Positions 46,701 through 59,070 of a stretch of DNA of 64,000 nt are shown in pieces. The translations under genes and the position numbers were made by a program. The notes beneath the pieces are model-generated. The model saw only the letters and a list, made by a program, of their open reading frames with translations. It was not told where the DNA came from and made no database searches. Source of the DNA: Apricaphanius iberus (taxonomy: Eukaryota; Chordata; Actinopteri; Cyprinodontiformes; Aphaniidae); contig JAPXFQ010002750.1 in assembly GCA_028564705.1 (NCBI GenBank), positions 62,001-126,000 on the forward strand, written 5' to 3'. Within the stretch, counting starts at the first letter, position 1; each line of letters opens with the position of its first letter.

Positions 46701-49513
46701 TTCCCCAATCAAACTATGGGAGTATAATGTGTGAATGCATCCTCGGTATTTAAGATTCTTGATCACAAATAAGAGAAAAATGAGGAAGGATATTGATAAC
46801 TGGATGATGCAGCATCTGCAGTGATGGAGGCTCTGTAGTGGTCTGTGGTGGTGATGGAGCTCAGCACTTATCTCAGTAGTTATGCTGCTATAAGCTGGTG
46901 GAGGACAGACTGGCCACTTTTCTTCACTCCTCTACTTTTCTCTCCTACTACTCTCCAGATTTATTTTTTACTGTTATTTGAAGAAGGTCCACCTGGTCTG
47001 GTATCCTGCTCAGTTACAACGCCCCCTGCTGGATGGGAGCATCGATTCGGATACTCATACTGTGCTTGCTCAGTATGAGGGATTGCTGAGGGATTGCTGT
47101 GGTTGGAGTCTGTATGATCCGGGCACAACCTCACATCAATGACTCAGCACAATCTGCTGGGATTCCTTACATAGAAAACTTTTACCTGATTAAATGTTTG
47201 TATTGAAACGACTTTTGTTGTAAAGTGCCTTCAGATGATTTTTGTTGTTAATTGTCGCTATAGAAATAAAGTGAATTGAATTTAATAACTTCTCTGTTGG
47301 CAGGTCTGAGCCATGATGCAGTAAACTGTGAGATGATTGAACAAGTCAGAGAAGGTAACTGTTCCAAAAGGTTCTCTGCTCATTGACCTTCCTCCTCCTC
47401 CTCCTCCTCCTCCTCCTCCTCCTCCTCCTCACTAGCATCATCACCCAGCTGGTATCTACCCTCTGCTGATCTCCTGCAGGGATCGAGATGAAGGAGGTTC
47501 TTCTGAAGCCGCTGGAACATCTTCCTGAGTCGACTCGTCATGACCTGCTGAAAGGCCTGCAGGATGTCCTGGAGGAAGGAAACGCTCTGAGTCTCCTGGA
47601 GGACACAGTACGGTTGATACCTTACCTTCATCCTCACCATCAGTCTGACTTCTGTCTACCAATGAACAGCTGCTAAAAGCAACCTCTAAGTAGGGCAACA
47701 ATCCACTGTTACTTCACTTCAATCTGTCATTGTGGTTTGGCTATAAACAGAGTACCCCAACACTGTACTCAAGTAAACCTACAAAGTAGTAAAGCTGTAG
47801 ATGTGAGTCAGTAAAGTTCCTCACTGTGAATAGAGGAGCCAAAAACTTTAACTAAGTAGGAGTAGAGATACTTCATAAAAATGTTACTTAGACCATGTTT
47901 GGGGTAAAGTACTTTTTTCTAAATTTTACTCAAGTAAATGTAACTGGTTCCTACCCTCCTGTAAATATGAATAACCAACAATACAACCCTTATGAAGATG
48001 TGAAGATTAATTTAGATCAGAATCACCAGCTGATTATCAGGAGTCAGATAGTTTTAGTCTCAGTTATTGTTTCTGCATATCCCCCATTAAGGCTCGTCAG
48101 TATCACTTTAATATTACGTATTAAATACAATAGATAAATATGGGCTGAAGTTCAAGCATACATGGATCTGCACATGAAGGTAATAAAATCATTTTAGTTC
48201 CAGTCGATAATTTCCTGAATCAGAAATCAACAACAACTTGAAGTTGCATCAATCATCCACCAGAGGGATGAACTGAGTAATGGAAAACATTTATAGCATT
48301 TTAAAGCGGCTTTCTTCCTCATCAGATGGACTAGGATGAATGTGGATCAGTAGGTGTCTCTCAATCTGAACGTTGTAGGTTCAATTCTAGCAGGTCAAAT
48401 TGTCTGCTGAGCTCTGTAGTGGAGTATAAATGGCTGAATGTGTTCATCATGAATAGAAAAATCCATAAACCATCTCTGGGCTCAGTACATTTATGTCGCA
48501 ACTTAATTAGGAATCAAACAGAAAGTTTATCCACAGAAATATATCGTCCAGCCGGCATGCAGACAGATTCAGCTACATTAAAGTTTGATCCTATTTATTA
48601 AGAAAAGTTGATTTTTCATATCATTTCATAAGTTTCATGTCTCTGAGGAACCCAGCAGATAAAATCCAGGGCTGACCATAACTGTAGTGATGATGATGAT
48701 GATGAACTTCCAGGTTGGATTTTGTTTTCCTGCTGTAGTCGTGTTTTTACTCCTGTTAACCAGAGGGTGGCGCCGTAGCCATAGAAACAGGAGCTCTGAC
48801 CTCTTCATCATCGTCTCAGCCAGGATCTGGATCAGTGGATCATTGTTCTCCTCCTCTTCCTCTCAGCTGGAGCTCAGCAGTAAAGGAGAATACGAGCATC
48901 CTGAGTCTAAGGCCGTCCTGTCCTTCATGGACCTGCTGGACAAGTCCAACATGTCCACGGCAGTGAGGGACTCTGTCTACCTGCTGGTCATGGCCATGGA
49001 AGGTACGTCCATGGAGCTCTGAGCTGGATGGATCAGATCTGTTCAGTCAGGGAGAGACAACCTCTGTCCTCAGTCCTCCAACTATCCTTCTGTCTCTGCA
49101 GCTCTGCCAGACATAACGCTGCGACCTCTGACCTCCTGTGGTTCAAAGACTCTGACAGTCCTCAATGAGCTGGTTTGTTCACTTCTCTCACAAATGTCCA
49201 CATCATCATTCAAACAAACCCTGACCATGTCCTGAGGTTCCATCTGGGGTCCACAACTGTCTCCATCTGTGTCTCCATGTGTGTCTCTGTGTGTCCCCAG
49301 GTGGAGAGTCTGAGGGACGAAGGTGAAGCCCGTCTCCCAGCGTCTCTGCCCGTCCCCCTGCAGCAGGACGGGGAGCTGCGCTGGGCAGCTGATGTCCTCT
49401 GTTCCTCTGATGAGACGCTGACGGAGCTGAGTGAGAGCTGGGACCGACCAGCGGAGGTTCTGCTGGAGGTTCTGGCTCTGACCGTGCTGGGAGTCCACAA
49501 GCTCAACATCTGA
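43742..49513 (+). CDS. Gasdermin-family protein (GSDME-like), complete gene 1
   Basis: My ten coding exons are 43,742-43,940; 44,012-44,213; 44,288-44,456; 45,643-45,736; 45,821-45,856; 47,304-47,354; 47,480-47,607; 48,867-49,002; 49,102-49,172; 49,301-49,513. All have AG/GT boundaries and the joined frame stays open for 432 codons. Residues 1 to about 225 are the pore-forming domain ([14 protein letters not shown] start, [34 protein letters not shown]). About 255-432 form the helical inhibitory domain ([43 protein letters not shown]). Family knowledge: protease cleavage in the linker frees the N-domain, which oligomerises into plasma-membrane pores and causes pyroptosis. The linker is short (about 30 residues) and contains LSHD|A at residues 235-239. 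Exons 6-7 are small and least certain; LINE pieces lie in introns 4 and 6. The precise orthology (GSDME subtype) is not settled. Confidence 0.85.
44545..45130 (+). mobile_element. L2-clade LINE RT fragment inside gasdermin intron
   Basis: Broken frames read [20 protein letters not shown], then YADDTQLY, then [18 protein letters not shown] and [14 protein letters not shown], then [10 protein letters not shown]: consecutive L2-type reverse-transcriptase blocks from the QG motif to the C-terminus. It is 5'-truncated and carries stops. Confidence 0.85.
46835..47290 (+). mobile_element. L2 LINE 3'UTR fragment inside gasdermin intron
   Basis: It matches the reverse complement of 16,618-17,210 ('cgccccctgctggatg', 'ctcagtatgagggattgctg', 'ctgggattccttacatagaaaa') and ends in 'ataaagtgaattgaattta'. 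It stops just before the acceptor of the exon at 47,304. Confidence 0.8.
47390..47430. repeat. (CCT)n microsatellite in gasdermin intron
   Basis: Thirteen or so uninterrupted 'cct' units lie about 40 nt downstream of the donor at 47,355 in a 125-nt intron. Confidence 0.95.
47700..47950. repeat. Decayed DNA-transposon-like repeat in intron
   Basis: Repeated 'actcaagtaaa', 'aaagtact' and 'gttactta' words are typical of a common fish interspersed repeat. Related words occur at 780-870. Ends are not defined. Confidence 0.4.
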
Positions 49514-49755
49514 CTCCAACACCAACGATGTGCTCAGCTACATCCCATCGCTGATTCTTTCTCCTTCTATAGATGAAATATTAACTCTTCATCAAACACT
49601 TCCTGTAAACACATAGTCCATAAATGACGTCATTTAGTCAAATCATGATTTTAATTCCTGTTCAGTCAAAATGTTGCAACCTTCTGAATTAGAGCAAGCG
49701 TTGACTTTAAAGAATGTAAAGGAGTTTGCTCCTAATCCCAATATTTGTAGCTGGA

Positions 49756-49761
49756 AATAAA
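49756..49761 (+). terminator. Polyadenylation signal of gasdermin gene 1
   Basis: AATAAA lies 243 nt after the stop codon at 49,513, followed by a T-rich 'gtttttatgttt' stretch. It is consistent with the 3' end of the transcript. Confidence 0.7.
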
Positions 49762-50186
49762 GTTTTTATGTTTATATCCAGTAGTTTTCTCTGTGGCACT
49801 TCCATAAAGGTAACAGTTTAAGCAGTCAATGTCCAGCATATGTGGGCTCTTCTCCTGACCCTTGACCTTTCCTAGTCCTGGATTGATGGAAGGTCAGTCC
49901 TGATGCTCCTCTTCCATTTTCTGAAGTTTCTATCTGTCTGGACCAGCCAACATTCATACATGTGACCCATAAGAACAGAAGCTATCTGCTCCAAACATGA
50001 CTGTTAGTATGCGGCGCCAAATGTAAAATGTTCGTTATTTAGTAGAAATGCACTTTTTTTTTACATTTAGCTCATTTTTCCACATTTAGCACATTTTCAT
50101 ACATTTAGGGAGGAAATGTTTCTAAAATTCAACATTTTTCAGCATATTTACACTTTGAAAAATCGAAATTCTAAATATTATTTCGA
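49762..50186. other. 3' flank of gasdermin gene 1
   Basis: No gene is seen. From about 50,010 the sequence becomes rich in 'acatttagc'/'aaatgt' words, grading into the minisatellite. Confidence 0.4.
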
Positions 50187-51820
50187 AATGTAAAATATTA
50201 AATCTAAATTTTAAACCTAAATGTTAAATCTAAATGTTAAATGTTAAACCTAAATGTTAAATCTAAATGTTAAATGTTAAACCTAAATGTTAAATCTATA
50301 TGTTAAATGTTAAACCTAAATGTTAAATCTAAATGTTAAATGTTAAACCTAAATGTTAAATCTAAATGTTAAATCTAAATGTTAAACCTAAATGTTAAAT
50401 CTAAATGTTAAATCTAAATGTTAAATCTAAATGTTAAATCTAAATGTTAAACCTAAATGTTAAATCTAAATGTTAAATCTAAATGTTAAATCTAAATGTT
50501 AAATCTAAATGTTAAATCTAAATGTTAAATCTAAATGTTAAATCTAAATGTTAAATGTTAAATCTAAATGTTAAATCTAAATATAAATGTTAAATCTAAA
50601 TGTTAAATCTAAATCTAAATGTTAAATCTAAATGTTAAATCTAAATGTTAAATCTAAATGTTAAATCTAAATGTTAAATCTAAATGTTAAATCTAAATGT
50701 TAAATCTAAATCTAAACGTTAAATCCAAATCTAAATGTTAAATCTAAATCTAAATGTTAAATCTAAATCTAAATGTTAAATCTAAATGTTAAATCTAAAT
50801 GTTAAATCTAAATGTTAAATCTAAATCTAAATGTTAAATCTAAATGTTAAATCTAAATGTTAAATCTAAATGTTAAATGTTAAATCTAAATGTTAAATGT
50901 TAAATCTAAATGTTAAATCTAAATGTTAAATCTAAATGTTAAATCTAAATCTAAATGTTAAATCTAAATCTAAATGTTAAATCTAAATGTTAAATTTAAA
51001 CCTAAATGTTAAATCTAAATCTAAATGTTAAATCTAAATCTAAATGTTAAACCTAAATGTTAAATCTAAATGTTAAACCTAAATGTTAAATCTAAATATT
51101 AAATCTAAATGTTAAATCTAAATGTTAAATGTTAAACCTAAATGTTAAATCTAAATATTAAATCTAAATGTTAAATCTAAATGTTAAATGTTAAACCTAA
51201 ATGTTAAATCTAAATATTAAATCTAAATGTTAAATCTAAATGTTAAATGTTAAACCTAAATGTTAAATCTAAATATTAAATCTAAATGTTAAATCTAAAT
51301 GTTAAATGTTAAACCTAAATGTTAAATCTAAATGTTAAATCTAAATATTAAATCTAAATGTTAAATCTAAATATTAAATGTTAAATCTAAATATTAAATC
51401 TAAATGTTAAATCTAAATGCTAAATTTTAAACCTAAATGTTAAATCTAAATGTTAAATGTTAAACCTAAATGTTAAATCTAAATATTAAACCTAAATGTT
51501 AACTCTAAATGTTAAATCTAAATATTAAATGTTAAACCTAAATTTTAAATCTAAATGTTAAACCTAAATGTTAAATCTAAATATTAAATCTAAATGTTAA
51601 ATCTAAATGTTAAATATTAAATCTAAATGTTAAATCTAAATGTTAAATATTAAACCTAAATATTAAATCTAAATGTTAAATCTAAATGTTAAATGTTAAA
51701 CCTAAATGTTAAATCTAAATATTAAACCTAAATGTTAACTCTAAATGTTAAATCTAAATGTTAAACCTAAATGTTAAATCTAAATATTAAACCTAAATGT
51801 TAACTCTAAATGTTAAATGT
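50187..51820. repeat. 13-bp AT-rich minisatellite (1.6 kb)
   Basis: The basic unit is 'aaatgttaaatct' (13 bp), with variants ending 'acct' and shortened steps of 6-7 bp ('aaatct', 'atgttaa'). About 120 units. Blocks containing 'ctaaatattaaatctaaatg' recur at about 80-bp spacing near 51,080-51,330, indicating higher-order copying. No coding potential. Confidence 0.95.
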
Positions 51821-52796
51821 GTCTGGTAAATGTTTCTAAGACATGCAAATTAACCACACCCCTCGAACTATCCTCTGCATTTATTGCCACGCCCACATTA
51901 GGCTTTCAACCATTTTCTTCTCTCACTGCCTGCCGGATTCTCATCGATAAAATCATTGTAAAACCGATAACCAGACACTTCTTTTGGTCATATTTTTGAA
52001 AGCAAGCAGTGTCTGGTTATCGTTTAACGTCACAGCCGTTTTATGATCAGTAGTCTGCTACTTGGTCATTTTCTTTGTGGAATTAGGAAACACACAAATG
52101 TGAACCATGTGGATGTTTGCAGTAGCGAAATCTGTCTAACCGACTGCAGTAGAGCACAGTAGTGACGTCACTGAAATCACCAGTTGGTGTAAAATGGATA
52201 AAATCCTGTAAAACACCATGAAGACACCAAAAATAAACCTGAGAGACGCTCTGAACTCCTGGAGGAATAGAGCTAGTGATTGATAAGCAAACGTTGGTGA
52301 AATAATTATTCCTTATTTAGATCCTGACCTTTGGCTGCCCCATTAACTCCCATTATGGACATGTTGAATATTATTGTATCATCCCGTTATTTCATGCATT
52401 CAAGCTTCCACTATGCAAAGCCGTGCCGTGGCGGCTGAACAATAATAAAATAAAACCATATTTGTGCAGATGATGAAAAAAGACACATAGCAAAGCTAAC
52501 TGTATGTAACTCAAAGCTTCCAGAGATGTTTCAAACAGCTACAGGAGGAACCTCCTCAGATATGACCCACACCAGATCAGTTTATAGAAATCTACATTAT
52601 CTGATCATCATGCCTCGACTTTCCACAGCAGAAGCAAAGAAGGAATACAATCAATAGGAAAACTATCAGCGCTCGACTCTTCTAACACCTTTTTTATACC
52701 GATAGATCATCAACACGGCAGTTTGATGAGTCACAATAACCGAGTTACCATAACTTCACCACGTTACTGACATGTCATAGATATATTCACCACTAG
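51821..52796. other. Unassigned spacer with a short hairpin
   Basis: It contains a perfect 14-bp inverted repeat: cgataaccagacac at 51,965-51,978 and its complement at 52,009-52,022, with a 30-nt loop. No gene is recognised. Confidence 0.5.
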
Positions 52797-53033
52797 GGTA
52801 GCCAACCGTCCCTTAAAATACGGAATCGTCCCGTATTGAACTGATAAGTTCCATATTTTGATAAATGTCCAATATGTCGGTCATAAGCGTCATACTGCCT
52901 TTTTCTAACTTTGTAGCCTGTATAAAAATAAAATACAAATCACCCTAAAGTCAGCAAAACTGTTCAGGCAGTGGGATCTAAAAGGACCGCAAATGTTTTG
53001 TGTTGGAGGCTCGCTAGTGTTGCACGCACACAC

Positions 53034-53103
<70 letters not shown>

Positions 53104-54330
53104 TGGGTTTCTATGTCTTGTGGGGACTTCTCATTGACATAATGTTTTCCGTAGCGCCTTACCCTAACCTTAACCATCAAAAATGAATGCCTAACCCCAA
53201 CCTAACCATAACCTAAGTGTAACCCTGACACTAAAACCAAATTTTAAGCCTCAAAAATTGCTTCAAACTTGTGGGGACCGGGATTTTGGTCCCCACAAGG
53301 GAGGTCGGTCCCCACTTGGATAGTAAACTTCCAATTTTTGGTCCCCACAAAGATAGTAATACCAGGTCCACACACACTGGTGCTTCCCATACAGCACCTA
53401 TAAAAATGAGTGGGAAGAAGTCATTGACAGTTTCAAAGATGTCTCGTCCGTGTGCCATTTTATTTTTGTTGGATTAATTGCGGAGGATTCTATTGTTGTT
53501 TTCTGTTATCCAATCAATATAAATGACAACTTAAAGAACAAATCATGGTAACTGATTAATTGTTATGCTAATAAATAGATTAAAATGAAACATGTTTGGA
53601 TAGGTTTCTGCTTGTTGAAATTTTATATTTTAGGGAAATGGACAATAAATATTAAGTGAACATAGCATTAAATGTCTTAGTGTGGTTTAATTATTGTTCA
53701 GACAAGTCATGTAAGCTAATTCAATTAACTATTTATCATCCCACCCCTAAATTTGTATTTAAATGATCAGATGAAAAAGTGTATCTGCAATATCCCCATA
53801 GAGTCACTTAAGAAAAAAAATATTGTAAATACATTGTTGGATCACACTGCATCTTGTTGAGGTAAGGTTATTTTATTGTATAGGACACTTTCAACACAAG
53901 GCAAATCAAGGTGCTTTACATGATTAAAATTAGAACAAAGAAAAGAGAGCATAAATCACTTTGGAGATTAAAATACAAGAAAGCATTTACAATAAAACAA
54001 TAATCAAGACAATAATTTGTGTGAAAATTAAAAACAAGCAAGTAAGAAGCAATAATAGGATCAGTTACACAAGTTAAAACAAGTTGAATACACTTTATTT
54101 CCTTTTTTTAAAAGATACATTACATTGCAGCTTTTTGTAGCCTAACTTACAGAAATTATGCGTTAATGTGTTTAATGTGAATACAGCATTTTGAGCTTAA
54201 CGTATGACCATTCTGGATGATCCCCTCACTAAAACAACCACACCTCCCCACGAGTCGGACGCCTCGGCCCGTGGTGAAGAACGCCCTGTGTCCCTTATTT
54301 TAATTTATGAAAGTTGGCAACCCTAATCAC
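52797..54330. mobile_element. Putative hAT-like non-autonomous DNA transposon with nested repeat
   Basis: The left end 'tagggtagccaacc' and right end 'agttggcaacccta' are imperfect inverted repeats. Flanks 'ttcaccac' and 'atcacaac' agree at 6 of 8 positions, a possible decayed 8-bp duplication. A second copy of the right end is at 22,382-22,530. Inside lies a (CA)n tract at 53,023-53,100 followed by a known type of fish repeat ('cttgtggggac', 'ggtccccacaa', 53,100-53,380). No transposase frame is present. Confidence 0.55.
53023..53100. repeat. (CA)n microsatellite
   Basis: A nearly pure CA tract with occasional 'cg' steps; it lies at the edge of the 'tgtggggac' repeat. Confidence 0.95.
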
Positions 54331-55536
54331 AACCCAAAGACAACAACTTACAGAGTTAAGAAGCAATTTCATGGCGAACCGACAGCTTCCACTGTGCAGG
54401 CTGCGTTAGCATTCTGTATAGAGAACAGCTAGCTAACAAGATCACCATCAGGCTGAGCGCAGCACCACCGCTTCAAACAGGCGGCCATATAGAAATAAAA
54501 TAATAAACTTACAGCCAACATGTAACTAGGCAGCCGTTTGTACAACCTGTAACATGTAAGAAAGCTGAGATAGCTAAGAGCTAGCCCACAGAGCTAGCTA
54601 CCAGACTGTTTCAAATAGCTAACAAGCTACAGGAGGAAACATATTCTGTCAGACTGGATCCCTGGATATTCCACTCTAACCAATGGCCGCTGGTTGCTCT
54701 GCTTTGTGACCGCATACCCTGGAGGCCGCCATTGCTCCTCCATTGCTGTAGTACCTCCATTTGGCCACTAGGCCCCCATTGAAAAGCATTGGACTTTAGC
54801 CACGTTAAAAACAACTTTAATGCCTGGTGCCCCATTGTTTTTAACTTTCTATGGCTACATATTCTTCCTGAGATAACGCTGGGCTCATAAAAAACCTGGG
54901 CACCAGGCTGGTTTTCGTAAGATGATTTTTTGAAATCTTGCATAATTAATGAGGGGGCCGAGCCAAGTTTAGCATTAGAGCTAAAGACGCGGGAGCAGAA
55001 TGGGCGTGATTACGACCGAACTACACGCCCATAAACGCCCCGCGAGGGCGGAGTCTACAGTGAAGATCCCCCCCCTATGCCCTTATTAGGAACATGCTTC
55101 TTCAGAGCTGGGGAGGAGGAGTCTGTGAATCCGCCATGAATTCCCCCATGAAAGTCATTCTGGTAAACGGGGAGGAGTGAGGAGGCTAAACCTATTAAAT
55201 ATTATTAATGCCATTTTTTTTTTCTATTTCTTTAGTCTACAGCACCGCACATGTTAATCATGCTAATTTATTTTTCCTTAATCGCCATGTGGAGATGCAG
55301 AGAGTGATTGCCTTAGTCTGACTGTAATCTGACTTTTGAAATACATGTATAAACTTTAGCTCAACTTGAGTCGGACTGGAGTTGGAGAAGTCAGACTAAG
55401 GTATCAAGGTGAGTTAAGTGGAGAACCGGATTTCTCTGCATGTAAACGACCGTCACCACCAGCTAAGCTTTTAGAAGCAGCTGGACACGCCTACTTCAGG
55501 AAACAGTGTAACACAATCAAACAGTTCAGGACTTAC
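54331..55536. other. Repeat-like spacer, no gene
   Basis: It includes a mammal-like 'ggccgccattgctcctccattg' stretch and a CpG-containing segment (54,960-55,060). There is also a small palindromic element with arms ccttagtctgact (about 55,312) and agtcagactaagg (about 55,390). These look like unclassified MITEs. The minus frame 54,611-54,943 has no family motif. Confidence 0.4.
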
Positions 55537-55538
55537 TA

Positions 55539-56557
55539 ACGGTGCGTTCACACCGAACGCGATAGAAGTGACCAAAAAGCGCCAAACGACCCCAGCTGGT
55601 CGCCGGCACATTCACACTGTGAAGCGTTTCCAAAGCGAACTGGTCGCGCTTTAAAATATGCCATTTTCAAATGCGTGAAGCGGAAATACGTAACTTGTGG
55701 GAGGAGCCTGATCAGAACCGCTCTGCTGCCTCCTCCAGACTCTCCAGGAGCTCCAGTGGACTCTGGTCTCTGAGCTGATCCCCGTTAAATGTTCAGCCTG
55801 CCCTCAGGCGGAGCTGGGATGGTGCAGTGGTGGTTTGGAGAGCTACCAGTCCAGCTGTGGTGGAGGGATCAATAAACACCCCGGCTCCTCGCCCAGTTTG
55901 TTCAGCAAACGTCCAAACTTTGCCCACCAACACACCAACTACCAAGCTGAGTGTCTGTCCATCTGTCTGCTGATTGTAAAAAATTATAATATAAAAAGTG
56001 AGCGGCAGGACATATTGTGGTGGAGACGTTACCAGGTCTGGGTGTCCTGGTGAGGAAGCTGTTCATGGCTCACTACTCGGCAGAGTGAGCGGGGCCTTTA
56101 CAGCAACAATGGCTCTTTAAAGAGCATTCCTGTCTAAATAGTTTAACCTCTTTATAAAGTTTCTTTTGTTATTCCTGTCTCTGTATAGAAAACAGCTGGT
56201 GTCATGTAGCTTAGAGTGATTAGCCACTTCCTGCTGATTCTGTGACTCCGTTCACTCAGTCACAGCATCACTGACACTCATCAGCTGATTGGTTGTCATG
56301 GCACGACTTGAAGCCAAAGTTCAGATTTCTCGAACTTATGACACGATAAGCACGAATGCACAAAATGCATCACATTAAATGAAGTATATTTGGCCGTACC
56401 AGCCGCGTTACTTTGTTGCACAAATCAGACAGAAAAGCTTTTTTTACGGCTTTTTTTCTGCCCCTGATTTGCCCCAGTCGCGCTTCATCGCGCTCCTCCA
56501 TCGACTTTCCCTGTAAACCTGACTCTCTGGTCGCGTTTATCGGTGTGTACGCACCGT
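55539..56557. mobile_element. Non-autonomous DNA transposon with TA target duplication
   Basis: The ends are inverted repeats: left acggtgcgttcacaccga and right, complemented, acggtgcgtacacaccga (17 of 18 matching). They are flanked by TA on both sides (55,537-55,538; 56,558-56,559). Length is 1,019 bp, CpG-rich near both ends, with no transposase. TA duplication and end sequence suggest an IS3EU/ISL2EU- or Harbinger-related family; this is inferred. Confidence 0.7.
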
Positions 56558-57350
56558 TAATGTTCTGCACTGCAGCCACTCATTGTTCCTATCCTGCTTT
56601 TTCTCCTTCTGCTTCACTGACTTTAGCATATGTTTACTATCTGTGTGACTCCAGTCCAACGGGAGGATTTGATCACGAAAGAGCTCATCTTTCCACCTAG
56701 TGTTAGGGAGTCTAATTGCACTTCTTTTAATAATTCGATCTTCTGAGTGACATTAAACTGGGACTTATAAACCATTATTTCAGTTAATGCTAAAATCTCT
56801 ATTTACTGTAGATGTGCATGGAAACGTAATGACTGAGGCTGGATTTTGGTGGCTGCCTTAACGGTACTTTTTTAAACAACTTCATTGGAATTGGACCCAT
56901 TGAACCATTGTTTAAAATGCAGCCATGGTTTCCACGTAGACGCCACGTTTTCACCAAAGTCCAGTCTGAGTCTCACTTTGTCCCCAGTGATGAGCCACAT
57001 CAGACCTTCATGAGGGGAGAATCTAGCTGGCCCTCAGAGGAACCAACAGAACCTCATGTTCACATGAGTGAGAAACAAAAATGAATATTCATAAAGGAAA
57101 CGTTCAGAGAAAAGCCACACAGACAGGCAGGGTCCTTGTTAACATAACAGCACAGGTGAATACTTCATCTCAGGAGAGGAGGAACGCAGAACCAACCTCT
57201 TCCAACCTTGTTGTTAGTTGTGGTTGGAACCTAGCATTTAGATACTGTATATTTGCTCTGTGGGTAACAGTCCTCAGAGCAGAGCGGTGGTGACAGGGTG
57301 AGTCCTCGGTACGTCTCTGTGGAGGAATGTGACGCGTAACTCCAGGAAGT
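56558..57350. other. Upstream flank of gasdermin gene 2
   Basis: No exon or clear repeat is identified. The proximal 100 nt ('gactttcag'-like, 'gaataaacag' at about 57,360) precede the first exon and probably contain the promoter, without a canonical TATA box. Confidence 0.35.
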
Positions 57351-57374
57351 CCTGCACTTTCAGAATAAACAGTC

Positions 57375-57454
57375 AGACAGCAGAAGCTGCAGAGCAAGAG
57401 AGGCTGCAGACAAGTCCAGACGCGAACGCTGCTGCTGCAGAAACAACCACCAAG
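57375..57454 (+). other. 5'UTR exon of gasdermin gene 2
   Basis: It resembles the first exon of gene 1 ('gcagaagctgcagag', 'gaggctgcaga', then 'aacaaccacca') and ends 'caag|gtaact' at 57,454, the equivalent donor. The 5' limit is estimated. It splices over about 2.15 kb to the ATG exon at 59,603. Confidence 0.6.
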
Positions 57455-58589
57455 GTAACTCCTGCATGCTCTAGCTTCAGGACGGGTGGTTTACCACGGA
57501 TTCATACTGGGGGCCATCATGTGGTGAAGTACTAGTCACTTTTAGCTGAACATCCTGCTAAATAGAAAGGTTTGCACACTCTCTTTATTTCTGTTTTTGT
57601 TCCGTGAAGATTATAGTAAACGGTGTTTAACCCTCTGAGAGACGACAGATGTCTTCATAAAAGGATTTAAAGAGCAAGAAAAGTAGTTTTAGACAGAAGG
57701 GTTACATTAAACATTGTGATGTTTATTAATATCAGAGCAAATCAAACTTTTATCAAACAAACAATAAAAACTCAACAGTAACGAAGCATTAAGATGAAGC
57801 TTCTGGAACATTCATTCCTTAGAGTACCTCTGACAAGTTTGGATCAGAAACTCTCGGCTGGCTGGAAGCTTCAGAACTGAGTCCAGAACCACGTCTGGGT
57901 CGATGAAATGATATGTGGGTTTCAGTCTCAGCTGAGTTCAGATCTCTAACCTTGGATGATCTTTTCTTCATTAAACTGGAGGAACTGCTGACACTATGAA
58001 CTCTGACTCAGAGACGGTCAGAACCAGGACCAACTGGAGACACAAACATGCAGAACCGTGAGTCATGGAAAGAGTTAATGCTGGATAATCTGACTGAGAC
58101 GATCATTGATGTCGTCTGTGGTAGATCTGTCTGATAGCGATCTTCCCCATCCACTGTTCTGGTCTATTCTGATCAGTGGTGTCGCCACTGGGATCCAGTC
58201 GGACCAGAACAGGAGACATCCTACTGCTGATGGAGGAAAACGTGACTGAATAGATACGCTTCATCATGAAGGAGTAAAACTCTTGATGAATTGTCTCTTC
58301 TCTTGGAAATGGGTCTGTGTTCATCCAACACTGATGGATCAGATTATGTTCCTGTGGAATGGGTTTGATAGGGGGCCTGATTGAACGCTGAAGGTTCCAG
58401 ATCAGGAATGGTTTCTATGAGAAATATGTGCTTTAGTAATCTGGATGGATGAATGGATGAGTGACTCTAGCTTCTCAGGAAACAGGACTTTTCTGCCAGA
58501 GGTGGAACCACCCCCTGCTGGCATCATATCAATAAAGTCACTGCAGAACCTGTTGGGTGATATTTTAGTGCTGTTAAAACAGTAACAAA
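57455..58589 (+). other. Gasdermin gene 2 intron 1, proximal part
   Basis: No additional exon is recognised. Minus-strand frames at 58,103-58,593 have no family motif. Confidence 0.45.
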
Positions 58590-59070
58590 GCATGGAACAC
58601 CCACAGATGAGTTTTAAGCTTTGATTTAAAGCAGCTCAGTGTTTCAGCGGCTTTGCAGTCATCAGGAAGTTTGTTCCAGATATGAGGAGCATAGAAACTA
58701 AAAGCTTTCCTGGTTTTAGTGAGAACACGAGCAGCAGCGTTCTGGATCAGCTGCAGCTGTCTAATTGATTTTTTAGGTAGACCTGTGAAGATACTGTTAC
58801 AGTAATCATAAATGCATGGATGAGTTTTTCTAGGTCTCCTTGTGTCATCATTCCTTTAATCCTGGAAATGTTCCTAAAGTGATAGAAAGCTGACCTTGTT
58901 ATTACCTTTATTTGACCCTGGAGGTTCTGGTCTGATTCCATTATTACACCTAGATTTCTGGCCTGGTTGCTGGTTTCTAGCTGGATTAACTGACGCTGTG
59001 TGCTGATTCTGGATTGTTCCTCTTTAGGTCTATAAATAATTACTTCTGTTTACTCTATAAATAAGACTGC
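58590..59070 (-). mobile_element. Antisense L2 LINE RT fragment in gasdermin gene 2 intron
   Basis: On the minus strand it reads [32 protein letters not shown] and the [13 protein letters not shown] block. It is the same protein segment as the plus-strand fragment at 44,880-45,110, so both gasdermin genes carry the same LINE family in introns, in opposite orientations. Frames are broken. Confidence 0.8.

Noticed and set aside
52905..53180. Frames rich in Cys-Val or Thr-His
   Set aside because: Translations of the (CA)n/(GT)n microsatellite.
52797..54330. Firm hAT assignment with target duplication
   Set aside because: Flanking 8-mers agree at only 6 of 8 positions and the TIRs are imperfect, so it was kept only as putative.
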